A stretch of 64,000 bases of DNA, from contig JAIOHM010000105.1 of NCBI GenBank assembly GCA_019912965.1, forward strand, positions 62,001 through 126,000, read 5' to 3'. Origin of the DNA: Anaerolineae bacterium. GTDB lineage: Bacteria > Chloroflexota > Anaerolineae > Aggregatilineales > Phototrophicaceae. Positions 1 to 7,686 of this stretch are shown piece by piece. A program made the translations under genes and the position numbers. The notes beneath the pieces were generated by a model. That model was given only the letters and a program-made list of their open reading frames with translations, did no database searches and was not told the origin of the DNA. The first letter of the stretch is position 1. Each line of letters begins with the position of its first letter.

Positions 1-554
1 CAAGCTGTCCCGAAAATCCAGTTGGTTTTGCCGAGAATAGGGTTTCGGCTGGGGTAGAGATAACGGGTGGGGATAAAGGACAGAATGCCGGGGATGACGA
101 TCATCAATATAGCGATGGTGGGTTCGGGCTTCAGCCAAAAGAGATAAAGCGCGATACCGTTCCAGTAGCTGGGGAAGCCGAGGAAAAAGGCATCGTCGGT
201 CTTCATGTTGACCTGTCCGTAGGCGTACAGCGCGGCAATCACCGGAACAGCCAGCCAACCAATGTGAGGCAACAGATTTTGTGAACCCATAATGAACACG
301 GGAACCCAAACGTAAGTCAGCACATCGATTACATTATCGACCATCGAGCCGTCAAAATTGGGTAAAACACGCCGTACATCGACTTTGCGTGCCAGAATGC
401 CGTCGGTGGCGTCGATCAGCATGGCGATAAACAGCAGAAAGAATGCCTGCCGGATTTGCCCCTGCGCCGCCGCGAACAGCGCGAACATGCCCATCACGCC
501 GCCAGACATGGTGTACAGGTGAACCAGCCAGGCCTTTACTTTTCGGGCTATCAT
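1..554 (-). CDS. pcs: Phosphatidylcholine synthase-like CDP-alcohol phosphatidyltransferase (3' end outside window)
   Basis: The reading frame starts with ATG at 554, preceded by GAGGGA, and is still open at base 1, so its C-terminus is missing. The visible 184 residues carry the CDP-alcohol phosphatidyltransferase signature: DATDGILAR, then a G-x3-D-x3-D stretch (DGSMVDNVID) around residues 45-75. The spacing between AR and the G, together with the later FGFPSYWN-like motif (here LGFPSYWN), is what is known from bacterial Pcs enzymes, which condense choline with CDP-diacylglycerol. Several hydrophobic segments suggest an integral membrane protein. It is the last gene of a minus-strand run behind two HAD hydrolases, 22 bases after the nearer one. 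A different CDP-alcohol transferase remains possible because the C-terminus is unseen. Confidence 0.72.
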   Translation of the reverse strand, partial: MIARKVKAWLVHLYTMSGGVMGMFALFAAAQGQIRQAFFLLFIAMLIDATDGILARKVDVRRVLPNFDGSMVDNVIDVLTYVWVPVFIMGSQNLLPHIGWLAVPVIAALYAYGQVNMKTDDAFFLGFPSYWNGIALYLFWLKPEPTIAILMIVIPGILSFIPTRYLYPSRNPILGKTNWIFGTA

Positions 555-576
555 GCCGATCCCTCACATCCAAGAT

Positions 577-1230
577 TTAGTTTTGTTTTAACTGCACCAG
601 TGCTTCGTGGAGGCTTTCAAATACATTGTCGGTGATGCCCAAAAAGGCTTCCGGCCCCGAATGGGAAGGATCAGGCACAGCATAGCAGGTCATACCCGCC
701 GCTACTGCTGCCCTTGCGCCATTAGGGCTGTCTTCCAATGCAAGACAATGTTCCGGCGAAATACCCAGCACATCAGCTGCTTTCAGGTAGACATCCGGGG
801 CAGGTTTGCCACGTGCGACAGTTTGCGCCGAGCAGCGTACAGGCAGTAAGTCTGCCCATCCCTGACTTTTGACGACGGCTTCGATGATGAGCGATGGTGA
901 ACTGGATGCAATCGCCGCCGGAAAACCACTGTTGGCGACATAGTGCAACATTTCTGCCGCACCCGGTTGCGGCCTGACGCGCGTCGGAATCAGTGCCAGC
1001 ATCCGTTCCAGCACATCATCATACAGGGCTTCGGCACTGGCCTGAATGCCATAGATTGCCCGCATTTTGTCCAGAAATTCGTCCATGCGGAGGCCGATAA
1101 GCTGCTGACGACCATCCGGGGTATGGGTTTTGCCATAGGAAGCCAGCACACTGTTTTCGGCTTCTTCCCACACGGGTTCGGAATCAACCAGCAGGCCGTC
1201 CATATCGAAGATGATGGCTTTAAACGTCAT
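577..1230 (-). CDS. HAD-superfamily phosphatase (beta-phosphoglucomutase / sugar-phosphatase type)
   Basis: A 217-residue protein with all four HAD motifs: I, FDMDGLLVDSEP at residues 8-19 with the nucleophile Asp; II, ASSS near residue 108; III, the Lys in RGKPAPDVYLKA; IV, LEDSPNGARAA. The cap domain lies between motifs I and II, as in subfamily IA enzymes such as 2-deoxyglucose-6-phosphatase and beta-phosphoglucomutase. Substrate cannot be read from sequence; small phosphosugars are usual. Its ATG overlaps the stop of the upstream SerB-like gene by four bases, so the two are probably translationally coupled. Confidence 0.88.
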   Translation of the reverse strand: MTFKAIIFDMDGLLVDSEPVWEEAENSVLASYGKTHTPDGRQQLIGLRMDEFLDKMRAIYGIQASAEALYDDVLERMLALIPTRVRPQPGAAEMLHYVANSGFPAAIASSSPSLIIEAVVKSQGWADLLPVRCSAQTVARGKPAPDVYLKAADVLGISPEHCLALEDSPNGARAAVAAGMTCYAVPDPSHSGPEAFLGITDNVFESLHEALVQLKQN

Positions 1231-2075
1231 GGGATTTGCTCAAACGCTTTCTTGAATGCTGTACTCAATTCGTCTCCCTTGATGGTTGTCGCGGTGCTTT
1301 GGGCCAGCGCCAATCCCTTGTCAAATACTGTCTGGTGCGGTGTGCCTAAAACCCGCGCATAACCCGCCGGGCCTACTGCCAGCGGCAAAACAGGCGCAAG
1401 CGAATTCTGGTGAATGAACACATCCGCCCCATTCATGACTTTTTCGCGGGCGACTACACCGCCAAAACCGATGAACAAATCAACCACCGAACGGGCTGCC
1501 AGATCGCTGGCACCATCACCAATCATCAAACGTCGCCCGTGTTTATCCCCGGCTAAGGACTGGATGATAGCAGGTTTGCCGCTGGAAACGGTCAATGGGC
1601 CTTCATTGTAATCCAGATAAGTCTGACGCTGACGAGTCTCTGGTTGATAATATCGCCACCAATCGCCGGAAAGCTCATTATATTCCAATTCGACAGCGCG
1701 GATATTTTCCGGAGGGACGCCCAATCGCTTGCCGAAACCGCGCACTGGCTCGGCCAGACCGCCGCTGACAATGAATACCTGTTTGCCCAGGAATCGTAAA
1801 GCCGCGATGACCGCTTCGGCATCCGGCACAATGGTTTCCCAGTAACGTTGTTCAATCGCTTTGAGTTGGCCTCGCGTGGGGCGAATGGCTTGCAGGCGCT
1901 TGCCATAGACTTCGCTCAAGTCGAGGTCGCCGTTCATGGCTTTTTCGGTCAGCACACCGACTCGCCATTCCTTGCCCTTGAAGCGGGCAAGTTCATCAAT
2001 GCCTTCTATGGCGGAGAGGGTGCTGTCGCAGTCGAAGAAAATCAGGTCGAAGCTCGTCCAGCGCGTTTCATCCAT
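1227..2075 (-). CDS. SerB-like HAD phosphatase
   Basis: A 282-residue HAD hydrolase. Motif I is FFDCDSTLSAIEGIDELA near residues 13-30, where the DCDST...EG pattern is that of phosphoserine phosphatases. Motif II is the Ser in VSGGL, and the terminal Asp pair is in GDGASDL. The protein is longer than classical SerB (about 210-220 residues), with an insert in the region after VSGGL. Phosphoserine phosphatase is plausible, but related HAD enzymes that act on other small phosphates share these motifs. It heads an apparent minus-strand operon with a second HAD hydrolase and the Pcs-like gene. Confidence 0.8.
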   Translation of the reverse strand: MDETRWTSFDLIFFDCDSTLSAIEGIDELARFKGKEWRVGVLTEKAMNGDLDLSEVYGKRLQAIRPTRGQLKAIEQRYWETIVPDAEAVIAALRFLGKQVFIVSGGLAEPVRGFGKRLGVPPENIRAVELEYNELSGDWWRYYQPETRQRQTYLDYNEGPLTVSSGKPAIIQSLAGDKHGRRLMIGDGASDLAARSVVDLFIGFGGVVAREKVMNGADVFIHQNSLAPVLPLAVGPAGYARVLGTPHQTVFDKGLALAQSTATTIKGDELSTAFKKAFEQIP

Positions 2076-2201
2076 GAGTGTGAAGTTGGAATCCTCCCAA
2101 TTTGTGAGGATGCAAATTTTACCGCGCGCACGGGCATTTGTGAATACTGCACAGTTTAAGGGTGTGGTAAATTTTCAGACACCACTGTCATCTGCGTTTA
2201 G

Positions 2202-2483
2202 TCAGGCGGCTTTTTCTACCAGACATACTGATGTGTATTGGGTCACATCCGGGTACAGCTTATGCCAGGCCAATAATTCGGGTTTGAAGAGTTCCGGGCG
2301 GGTTTGGCAAAGCGGTGTGTATGACTGATCCTGGGTCATATTTTGAACCTGATGCACGCTGCCACACAACGGACAGCACCGCATCCAATGGACGACGCCC
2401 ATCTGTTCAACAGTGGCCTCTGGTAAATCGCTCTTGTAGGTCAGTTTGAAGGCCTTCTGCAAGTGCGGTACGAATGTCGCCAT
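2202..2483 (-). CDS. Small hypothetical protein with a C-x2-C motif
   Basis: A 93-residue protein not recognised. Its ATG is preceded by AAGGAG at good spacing, which supports it as a real gene. The middle carries CCPLCG at residues 36-41 and a further Cys about 20 residues on, a possible small metal-binding knuckle. It follows the 64-residue gene 2498-2692 after 14 bases, so the pair is probably cotranscribed. Confidence 0.6.
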   Translation of the reverse strand: MATFVPHLQKAFKLTYKSDLPEATVEQMGVVHWMRCCPLCGSVHQVQNMTQDQSYTPLCQTRPELFKPELLAWHKLYPDVTQYTSVCLVEKAA

Positions 2484-2497
2484 AGTGATTTCGCTCC

Positions 2498-2692
2498 TTA
2501 ATAACCGCTGTATTCTTTGTCGACTCCATCAAATCGTTCACGCCGGACTCTGCCGGATTCCTGCTGGAGCTGACGAAGTAACTCGGTTAACGGTTCGTCT
2601 TGCAATTTCGCTTTCCGCATAACTTCCAAGAGTTCTTTAGTCAATCGTTCTATTTCGTGGACATGTTTATCGGTAACCGTATCTAAATTCAT
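2498..2692 (-). CDS. Small charged helical protein, unknown function
   Basis: I place the start at the ATG at 2692 (MNLDTVTDKH...), giving 64 residues. The longer frame to 2782 would add a Phe/Cys-rich stretch and run into the stem-loop at 2759-2786. The protein is highly charged and predicted helical (repeated Glu/Lys/Arg with Leu spacing: HEIERLTKELLEVMRKAK). No family recognised. It lies just upstream of the C-x2-C small protein in the same orientation. Confidence 0.5.
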   Translation of the reverse strand: MNLDTVTDKHVHEIERLTKELLEVMRKAKLQDEPLTELLRQLQQESGRVRRERFDGVDKEYSGY

Positions 2693-2758
2693 GTTCTGCT
2701 CGCTTTCTAAATCCGCATCTTGGGAAGCGTGTAAGAAAAATTGGATGATGAAAGTGAG

Positions 2759-2786
2759 AACAGTGCAGGAAAAATCCTGCACTGTT
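2759..2786 (-). terminator. Perfect stem-loop after the RRM gene
   Basis: A perfect inverted repeat with 12-base arms (AACAGTGCAGGA and its complement) and a four-base AAAA/TTTT loop. It lies 26 bases past the stop of the RRM gene on the minus strand and before the small gene 2498-2692. The tail is only weakly T-rich on either strand, so it may act as a partial terminator or RNA-processing hairpin. Confidence 0.6.
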
Positions 2787-2812
2787 TTGGTTACGAACTC
2801 AGGCGACTTCGA

Positions 2813-3103
2813 TTAGAAGCGCTTGTTGCGTCCAAAATTGCTGCTTGAACGTTCTTCGCGGGGGCGGGCTTCGCTTACGGTCAGCGCGCGGTTATCCAGC
2901 GAATGACCATTAAAGCGGCGAATTGCTTCGTTGGCCGCATTGTCTTCCACCATCTGGACAAAGGCGAATCCCTTTGACTTACCGGTGTCGCGATCCATAA
3001 TTACGCTGACTTCGGTGATTTCGCCCAGAGGGGCAAACAATTCGCGAATTTGGGCTTCTGTGACATCGTAGGACAGATTACCGACATATAGCTTTTTAGC
3101 CAT
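2813..3103 (-). CDS. RRM-domain RNA-binding protein
   Basis: A 96-residue protein made almost entirely of one RNA recognition motif. RNP2 is KLYVGNLSY at residues 3-11 and RNP1 is KGFAFVQM near residue 45, followed by a short Arg/Ser/Asn-rich tail ending in FGRNKRF. The start is ATG at 3103, preceded by AGGAG; the longer frame to 3244 adds an unrelated Cys-rich leader with no ribosome site. Single-RRM proteins with Gly/Arg-rich tails are known in cyanobacteria (often cold-induced) and scattered in other bacteria. RNA binding is near certain; the physiological role is not. Confidence 0.9.
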   Translation of the reverse strand: MAKKLYVGNLSYDVTEAQIRELFAPLGEITEVSVIMDRDTGKSKGFAFVQMVEDNAANEAIRRFNGHSLDNRALTVSEARPREERSSSNFGRNKRF

Positions 3104-3396
3104 GACATACTCCTGTATGTGTAATAGATTTCTTGATAGAGCAGGTAAGCAGTCGTGGCGAAAAGTGCAGGAGTGGTCGGATTCGGAAGAGAAGTAGGAG
3201 CACACGGTGCAAAATCGGCCAGGGTGTTTTTCATACCCTACCAATAGTCATTATCGCATACTTTTTACATATCGTAAATAGCCAATTGAAAAATTGTAAA
3301 GTTGCTAGAAATATTCAGAGATGGGTAACACCCTTCTCAACAGCAGCGGCCTTTGTTAGACTTTCCTGCCCTCACAACCGAAACAGGAGTCTTTCC
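3104..3396. other. Intergenic region between divergent RRM and methyltransferase genes
   Basis: About 290 bases without a convincing gene. It must contain the promoters of both flanking divergent genes. The last 90 bases are AT-rich, with a TTGAAA followed 17 bases later by AAATAT, only a fair match to a sigma-70 promoter for the methyltransferase. No further conserved structure seen. Confidence 0.5.
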
Positions 3397-4116
3397 ATGC
3401 CTGAAAAGACCATTGGCGAAAAGAGCTATGAACAATTTGCTGACCGCTACGCACAGCAAACACCAACCAAGCCGCATAATGCCTATTATAACCGCCCCGG
3501 CGTGTTGGCGCTGCTGCCAGATGTAACCAATAAACGGGCACTGGATGCGGGCTGCGGGCCGGGGACATTTACCGAATGGTTGCTCGATCATGGGGCACAG
3601 GTAACGGCTTTTGATGTGACACCGCGCATGGTGGAATTGGTGACGGCGAAGGTGGGTACACGCGCCGAGCGTATTTTCCAACATGACCTGAACCAACCGT
3701 TAGACTTCGCGGAAAGCGAGTCGCTTGACCTGGTGGTGTGTTCGCTGGTGCTGGATTATATCGAAGACTGGCGGCCTGTATTCAGGGAGTTTGCGCGGGT
3801 GCTGAAGCCGGGTGGTGCAGTTGTAGCTTCTTTCAGCAGTCCAGCGGATGATTACTGCATTGACCGGATGACGAATTATCATCAGACCGAGTTGATCGGC
3901 GGGTTGTGGCGCGGGTTTGGTGATCCTCCGCCTTATGTGGAGCTTTACCGCCGTCCACTTTCGGCAGTGTTTAACCCGATTATCGAATCCGGCTTGCGAC
4001 TTGACCGATTACTAGAGCCGCTGCCGTCGCCAGAAATGCAAGCGATTGACCCGGAAACCTATCAAGAATTGATGACCGAACCTGCTTTCCTGTTTATCCG
4101 TGCGGTGAAACCATGA
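3397..4116 (+). CDS. Class I SAM-dependent methyltransferase
   Basis: A 239-residue protein starting at the ATG at 3397, preceded by CAGGAG. The upstream in-frame extension to 3133 reads through the intergenic region and is rejected. SAM-binding motif I is LDAGCGPGTF near residue 49, followed by the acidic residue of motif II (VTAFDVTPRM), LDLVVCSLVLDYI (motif IV region) and LKPGG, the Methyltransf_11 pattern. The acceptor is unknown. Its stop overlaps the ATG of the thioesterase gene by four bases (ATGA). Confidence 0.87.
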   Translation: MPEKTIGEKSYEQFADRYAQQTPTKPHNAYYNRPGVLALLPDVTNKRALDAGCGPGTFTEWLLDHGAQVTAFDVTPRMVELVTAKVGTRAERIFQHDLNQPLDFAESESLDLVVCSLVLDYIEDWRPVFREFARVLKPGGAVVASFSSPADDYCIDRMTNYHQTELIGGLWRGFGDPPPYVELYRRPLSAVFNPIIESGLRLDRLLEPLPSPEMQAIDPETYQELMTEPAFLFIRAVKP

Positions 4117-4601
4117 GCTTTCCTCGTGTTGAGCAAGTGCAGCAGTTGCCCGTTTCCTATCGGCAGATGATTCCGCCGGAATATCTGGACACAATGGAGC
4201 ATATGAACGTCCGCTGGTACATGGCGTTATTTGATACAGCGTCGTGGAAATTTTTCGAGTCGTTCGGAATGGATGCGGATTATTATGGGCAGGGTTTTGG
4301 CGGTTTCGCCCTCAAGCACTACATCCACTATCTGGCGGAAGTGCGGGTAGGTGAGACGGTCGCTATCCATAACCGGGTGGTCGGGCGCAGCAGCAAGCGG
4401 GTGCATTTTATGCTGTTCATGGTGAATGAGACGACCGGAAAGCTGGCGGCAACATTAGAAGCTTTGGGGTCGAATGCGGATATGAAGGTGCGGCGAACAG
4501 CCCCCTATCCAGACGATTTAGCAGCACGAATTGATGCCATGCTTGTGGAGCATCAGCGGTTGGAGTGGGTCGCACCCATAAGCGGGGTTATTCAGGCTTA
4601 A
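4113..4601 (+). CDS. Hotdog-fold acyl-CoA thioesterase
   Basis: A 162-residue protein with the 4-hydroxybenzoyl-CoA thioesterase/YbgC-like hotdog pattern. DTMEHMNVRWYMALFDTASW occupies about residues 28-47 in the position of the usual D-x-x-G-H-x-N-N-x-x-Y active-site segment, followed by long beta strands (EVRVGETVAIHNRVVG, KRVHFMLFMVN). The Asp and the H-x-N pair are kept. It is translationally coupled to the methyltransferase. Substrate not determinable; the neighbouring acyl-CoA genes make an acyl-CoA plausible. Confidence 0.8.
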   Translation: MSFPRVEQVQQLPVSYRQMIPPEYLDTMEHMNVRWYMALFDTASWKFFESFGMDADYYGQGFGGFALKHYIHYLAEVRVGETVAIHNRVVGRSSKRVHFMLFMVNETTGKLAATLEALGSNADMKVRRTAPYPDDLAARIDAMLVEHQRLEWVAPISGVIQA

Positions 4602-4625
4602 GAGCATGAATTGCTAAGATAAATA

Positions 4626-4650
4626 AGGGAGGGCTTCAAACCCTCCCTAC
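4626..4650 (-). repeat. Hairpin repeat between convergent genes, probable terminator
   Basis: AGGGAGGG at 4626-4633 pairs with CCCTCCCT at 4641-4648 around a seven-base loop. Read on the minus strand it begins GTAGGGAGGG, the same opening as the GTAGGG-type hairpins at 36479, 42791 and 46792. It sits between the convergent thioesterase and acyl-CoA dehydrogenase genes with A/T-rich flanks and can serve as a bidirectional terminator. Confidence 0.6.
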
Positions 4651-4656
4651 AAAAAG

Positions 4657-5844
4657 TTATACAATCGCGTTGATGCCAGTCAGTTCGCGCCCGACGAGCA
4701 GCATGTTAATTTCGTTCGTGCCCTCATAGGTATAGATGATTTCGGCGTCGGTCATCAGGCGGGCGATGTGGTTTTCGATCAGGATGCCATTGCCGCCCAA
4801 CGTCTCACGTGCAAGTTGCGTCACATAACGGGCTTTGCGGGCGTTGTTGTACTTCGCCATTGAGGCAATCGCGTCGGTTAGCTGATTCGCCGCGACCAAC
4901 TGTGCCATCTGGAAGCAGATCAACTGCATGGCAGTGACTTCGGTTGCCATTTCCACCAATTTTTGCTGGATCAACTGACGGGCAGCCAGCGGTTTGCCAA
5001 ACTGTTCACGTTCTTTGGCATACTTCAGCGCCATTTCAAATGCGCCCGCCGCGCAGCCCGCTGCCTCCCATGCGACACCATAACGTCCCAAGACCAGCAC
5101 CTTGCCAACATCTTTGAAAGAACGCGGTTTGGCGAGACGGTTTTCCTCTGGAATGCGGACATTATTTAGCCGGATGTCGGCATTCAACACGGCGCGTTTG
5201 CCGATCTTGCCTTCAATGACTTCGATTTCGACGCCTTCAACGTTTTGCGGGTCTTCGATGACGAAACCGCCAAACTTTCCGTCTTCGTCGCGTGCCCAAA
5301 TAATGAGGATGCCCGCGATGGAGGCGTTGCCAATCCAGCGTTTCGCACCGTTCAACACCCATTGACCATTTTCCAGACGGGCAGTGGTTTGCACATTCAC
5401 GGCATCCGAGCCTTGAGTCGGTTCAGTCAGGGCGAAAGCGCCGATTTTTTCCAGATGGGACATGGCGGGCAGCCAGCGTTCGCGCTGTTCATCCGAACCG
5501 AGCAGACCGATTGAACCCATCGCCAGACCGGAATGCACACCGAAGAACGTGTTGATCGATCCATCACCCTTCGCCAGTTCGTATTTCACCAAACCCATTT
5601 CCATCGGGTCTAATCCGGCACTGCCATAGCCGCGAATCATCCCGCCGATGATACCCAGATCACGCAGACCCATCGCAATATCGCGCGGGAATTCGGCGTT
5701 TTCCCAATACGGGTTGATGTTGGGCAGAACGGTGGTTTGCACATATTCCTGCACACGGTTGCGTAGGTCGCGCTGTTTGTCGGTTAAAAAATTATCCAGC
5801 TTAAAAAAATCCAGACCACTGTAGGCTGTTTTTTCGTCGAACAT
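4657..5844 (-). CDS. Acyl-CoA dehydrogenase, glutaryl-CoA dehydrogenase / ACX4-like
   Basis: A 395-residue flavoprotein starting at ATG 5844; a GTG six bases upstream is a less likely start. It shows the acyl-CoA dehydrogenase signatures: FALTEPTQGSDAVN (first signature), NGAKRWIGNAS with the K-R-W-I-G-N form typical of glutaryl-CoA dehydrogenase and plant short-chain acyl-CoA oxidase ACX4, and IYTYEGTNEIN with the catalytic Glu near the C-terminus. The enzyme oxidises an acyl-CoA to the 2-enoyl-CoA. Whether it is a decarboxylating glutaryl-CoA dehydrogenase cannot be settled by eye. A palindromic operator lies just before the start codon. Confidence 0.88.
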   Translation of the reverse strand: MFDEKTAYSGLDFFKLDNFLTDKQRDLRNRVQEYVQTTVLPNINPYWENAEFPRDIAMGLRDLGIIGGMIRGYGSAGLDPMEMGLVKYELAKGDGSINTFFGVHSGLAMGSIGLLGSDEQRERWLPAMSHLEKIGAFALTEPTQGSDAVNVQTTARLENGQWVLNGAKRWIGNASIAGILIIWARDEDGKFGGFVIEDPQNVEGVEIEVIEGKIGKRAVLNADIRLNNVRIPEENRLAKPRSFKDVGKVLVLGRYGVAWEAAGCAAGAFEMALKYAKEREQFGKPLAARQLIQQKLVEMATEVTAMQLICFQMAQLVAANQLTDAIASMAKYNNARKARYVTQLARETLGGNGILIENHIARLMTDAEIIYTYEGTNEINMLLVGRELTGINAIV

Positions 5845-5857
5845 GAACACCCCATCG

Positions 5858-5885
5858 AATTAATCTAATGCCGATTAGATTAATT
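5858..5885. promoter_or_regulatory. Perfect 12-4-12 palindrome, probable TetR-family operator
   Basis: Two perfect 12-base arms, AATTAATCTAAT and ATTAGATTAATT, flank the spacer GCCG. The site starts 13 bases upstream of the acyl-CoA dehydrogenase start codon, where a bound repressor would block transcription. A degenerate copy of the same pattern covers the promoter of the TetR gene at 7640-7667. That recurrence, together with the fatty-acid context, is the main evidence that this is an operator. There is no poly-T tail to suggest a terminator. Confidence 0.72.
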
Positions 5886-5926
5886 CTACACAATGTGAGC
5901 AAAATTTTGATGAGTAATTGTGAAAT

Positions 5927-7546
5927 TCAGGTTGTTTTTAGTTTGGGGAGCAAGCGCACGAGACCGTTCATCCCGATGGCAGCGAGCGTGATGGCGATGG
6001 GCAGTGCCAGTGCTGCACGTTGTAAATCCGGTGCATTTGCCAGCTGATCGACCACTAATACGGACGGAATCAGGCTGACAACCAAGGCAATAATGAACAG
6101 CCAATCGGTAGTATGCGAACGGCTTTCGAGACGCATCGCCCACAACAGACAGCCAACTACAAAAGCAGCGGCCAACGCGGGAGCGAATACCGGACGATTG
6201 GGGAGGCCGTGTTGGATATTCGGATCGCCCGCGAGGTTGAACATTAACAGCGACCGGGACAGCCCTTCAACAAACAGCGTGGTTGTGCTCAATCCCGTTG
6301 TGTAAGGGCGTTCGGCAGGTGGTGGAATAATGGGGCGTGGGGCGATAGCGAAAGGCAAGACAACGCAACCGGCTATGACCAGCCCAATGATGAAATTGAT
6401 GAGCAGTCTGCGAAGGGGCTTATGCTCAATCTGCCATTCCAGCAAAACAGCAATAGGAATCAGCAGCCCCATAACAATGAACAGTGGCGAGATCAGCCAG
6501 CCGAAGCCCAGCGTAAATCCTGACCACCCATAGCCCACACCATTTCGCATAGCCCGCAGCAATGTGAACAAAAATACTGCGCCGCAAACCGCCAGCGCCG
6601 GATAAACCCCTCCCGATTGACCGAGGGCTAATGTCCATTCGGCAATGGCGACCAGCAGGGCGGCCAAAATCCCGATTATTTTGATACCAATGGTTTGTGC
6701 CAACAAGTAGGCTGAAGGGATGAGCAGGAGGGCAAAAGCTGTACTGAGATTTCGCGGGTCGCTGACATCGTGGGTGAACAAGGCTATCAGATAATGATAG
6801 AGTGCCCCAGCGTCGTCATTGTAGGTCAACGGTAATGTGCTACTTGAGACGGCTTCCAAAGACAGGGGTATAAAAGGCGAGGGAATGCGCCCATATGCCC
6901 AAGCGGTGATTACCATGAGGCCGATTACCCCGACGATTTCGAGGCGGTGGGTTCGCAGCCATTTTGTGATGTTAGAAAGTGAAGGGCGTTTGAGCAGTCC
7001 AATACTATTCATGACCAGCGCAATGTTCATCAGCCACGCAAAAATCAGCAGCGGCGAGAGCATTCCGGTTTGCGATAAAGCGATGTTCAGAAGAGTGAAG
7101 AACCCGATGCCCATGACATATAAGCGGCGATTGGTTCTGGAAAGGCTGTCAGAAGCACTTGAGGTATCGGGTAGGGGTGCAACTACATCTTTTGCCCATT
7201 CATGTCGCCAGTAGATCAACAGGGGAATCAGAAGAGGCAGACCGACTGTGTACAGCGCCAGCGGGGTCAGCGGCCAAGCTGATCGCAGCATAAAATTCTG
7301 GGCGGCGATCAAACAAGCTAACCCGCCAGCAGCAGAAATCAGCACCATGATTGGGGGCAGCGAAAGGGTTGGTTCAGCAGTTGTTTCGATAATGGACGCG
7401 GTTCGAAGGGGTGCTTCGGCAGTGACGGTTTCCGGCAGGGGGATTTCAACCGGGCGACGGCGCAAGCGCAGGTAGATCGCCCCGGTCGCAGCGGCAGCAA
7501 CCCCGGCAGTGAGCGCGAAAATGGAACGTTTCTGGAAAAAGCGCAT
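5927..7546 (-). CDS. Polytopic membrane protein, possibly a GT-C-type glycosyltransferase
   Basis: A 539-residue protein with an N-terminal Arg-rich membrane anchor, a short Pro/Thr-rich linker and then some ten or more hydrophobic segments. The conserved-looking short motif NDDAGALYHYL near residue 240 lies in a loop between membrane spans, which recalls the acidic loop motif of GT-C glycosyltransferases of the ArnT/PMT kind, but no diagnostic motif is certain. It lies between the acyl-CoA dehydrogenase and the divergent TetR gene. No good ribosome site precedes the ATG. Confidence 0.6.
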   Translation of the reverse strand: MRFFQKRSIFALTAGVAAAATGAIYLRLRRRPVEIPLPETVTAEAPLRTASIIETTAEPTLSLPPIMVLISAAGGLACLIAAQNFMLRSAWPLTPLALYTVGLPLLIPLLIYWRHEWAKDVVAPLPDTSSASDSLSRTNRRLYVMGIGFFTLLNIALSQTGMLSPLLIFAWLMNIALVMNSIGLLKRPSLSNITKWLRTHRLEIVGVIGLMVITAWAYGRIPSPFIPLSLEAVSSSTLPLTYNDDAGALYHYLIALFTHDVSDPRNLSTAFALLLIPSAYLLAQTIGIKIIGILAALLVAIAEWTLALGQSGGVYPALAVCGAVFLFTLLRAMRNGVGYGWSGFTLGFGWLISPLFIVMGLLIPIAVLLEWQIEHKPLRRLLINFIIGLVIAGCVVLPFAIAPRPIIPPPAERPYTTGLSTTTLFVEGLSRSLLMFNLAGDPNIQHGLPNRPVFAPALAAAFVVGCLLWAMRLESRSHTTDWLFIIALVVSLIPSVLVVDQLANAPDLQRAALALPIAITLAAIGMNGLVRLLPKLKTT

Positions 7547-7617
7547 AAGCTGAAGGCTTGAAGGCTAATGGCTAAAAGTTCATCGCTACTATACGGCTTT
7601 TTCGCCCTCGGCACAAC

Positions 7618-7646
7618 TTGACAACCATCCTGCGATATTCGATAAT
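7618..7646 (+). promoter_or_regulatory. Strong sigma-70-type promoter of the TetR gene
   Basis: TTGACA at 7618-7623 is a consensus -35 box, followed after exactly 17 bases by GATAAT at 7641-7646, one mismatch from the -10 consensus. This shows that the TTG at 7618, which could open a longer reading frame, belongs to the promoter. Transcription should start near 7653, inside the degenerate operator. Confidence 0.8.
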
Positions 7647-7667
7647 CGAACCAAGATTAGATTCTTT
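7640..7667. promoter_or_regulatory. Degenerate copy of the 12-4-12 operator over the TetR promoter
   Basis: The right arm ATTAGATTCTTT matches the perfect arm at 5874-5885 in 10 of 12 positions. The left arm CGATAATCGAAC matches its counterpart in 7 of 12. Both are separated by four bases (CAAG). The site overlaps the -10 box and the predicted start of transcription, a position expected for autoregulation by the TetR protein encoded directly downstream. Confidence 0.58.
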
Positions 7668-7686
7668 TGGGATTAGGAAAAGACTT

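Noticed and set aside
2693-2782. N-terminal extension of the small charged protein
   Set aside because: It passes through the perfect stem-loop at 2759-2786, and the shorter start has a better context.
3133-3396. N-terminal extension of the methyltransferase
   Set aside because: Runs through an AT-rich intergenic region holding promoters; the ATG at 3397 has AGGAG and begins the family domain.
7618-7686. Upstream extension of the TetR gene starting at TTG 7618
   Set aside because: The TTG is part of a consensus -35 box with a good -10 box 17 bases on, and the TTG at 7687 has a proper ribosome site.
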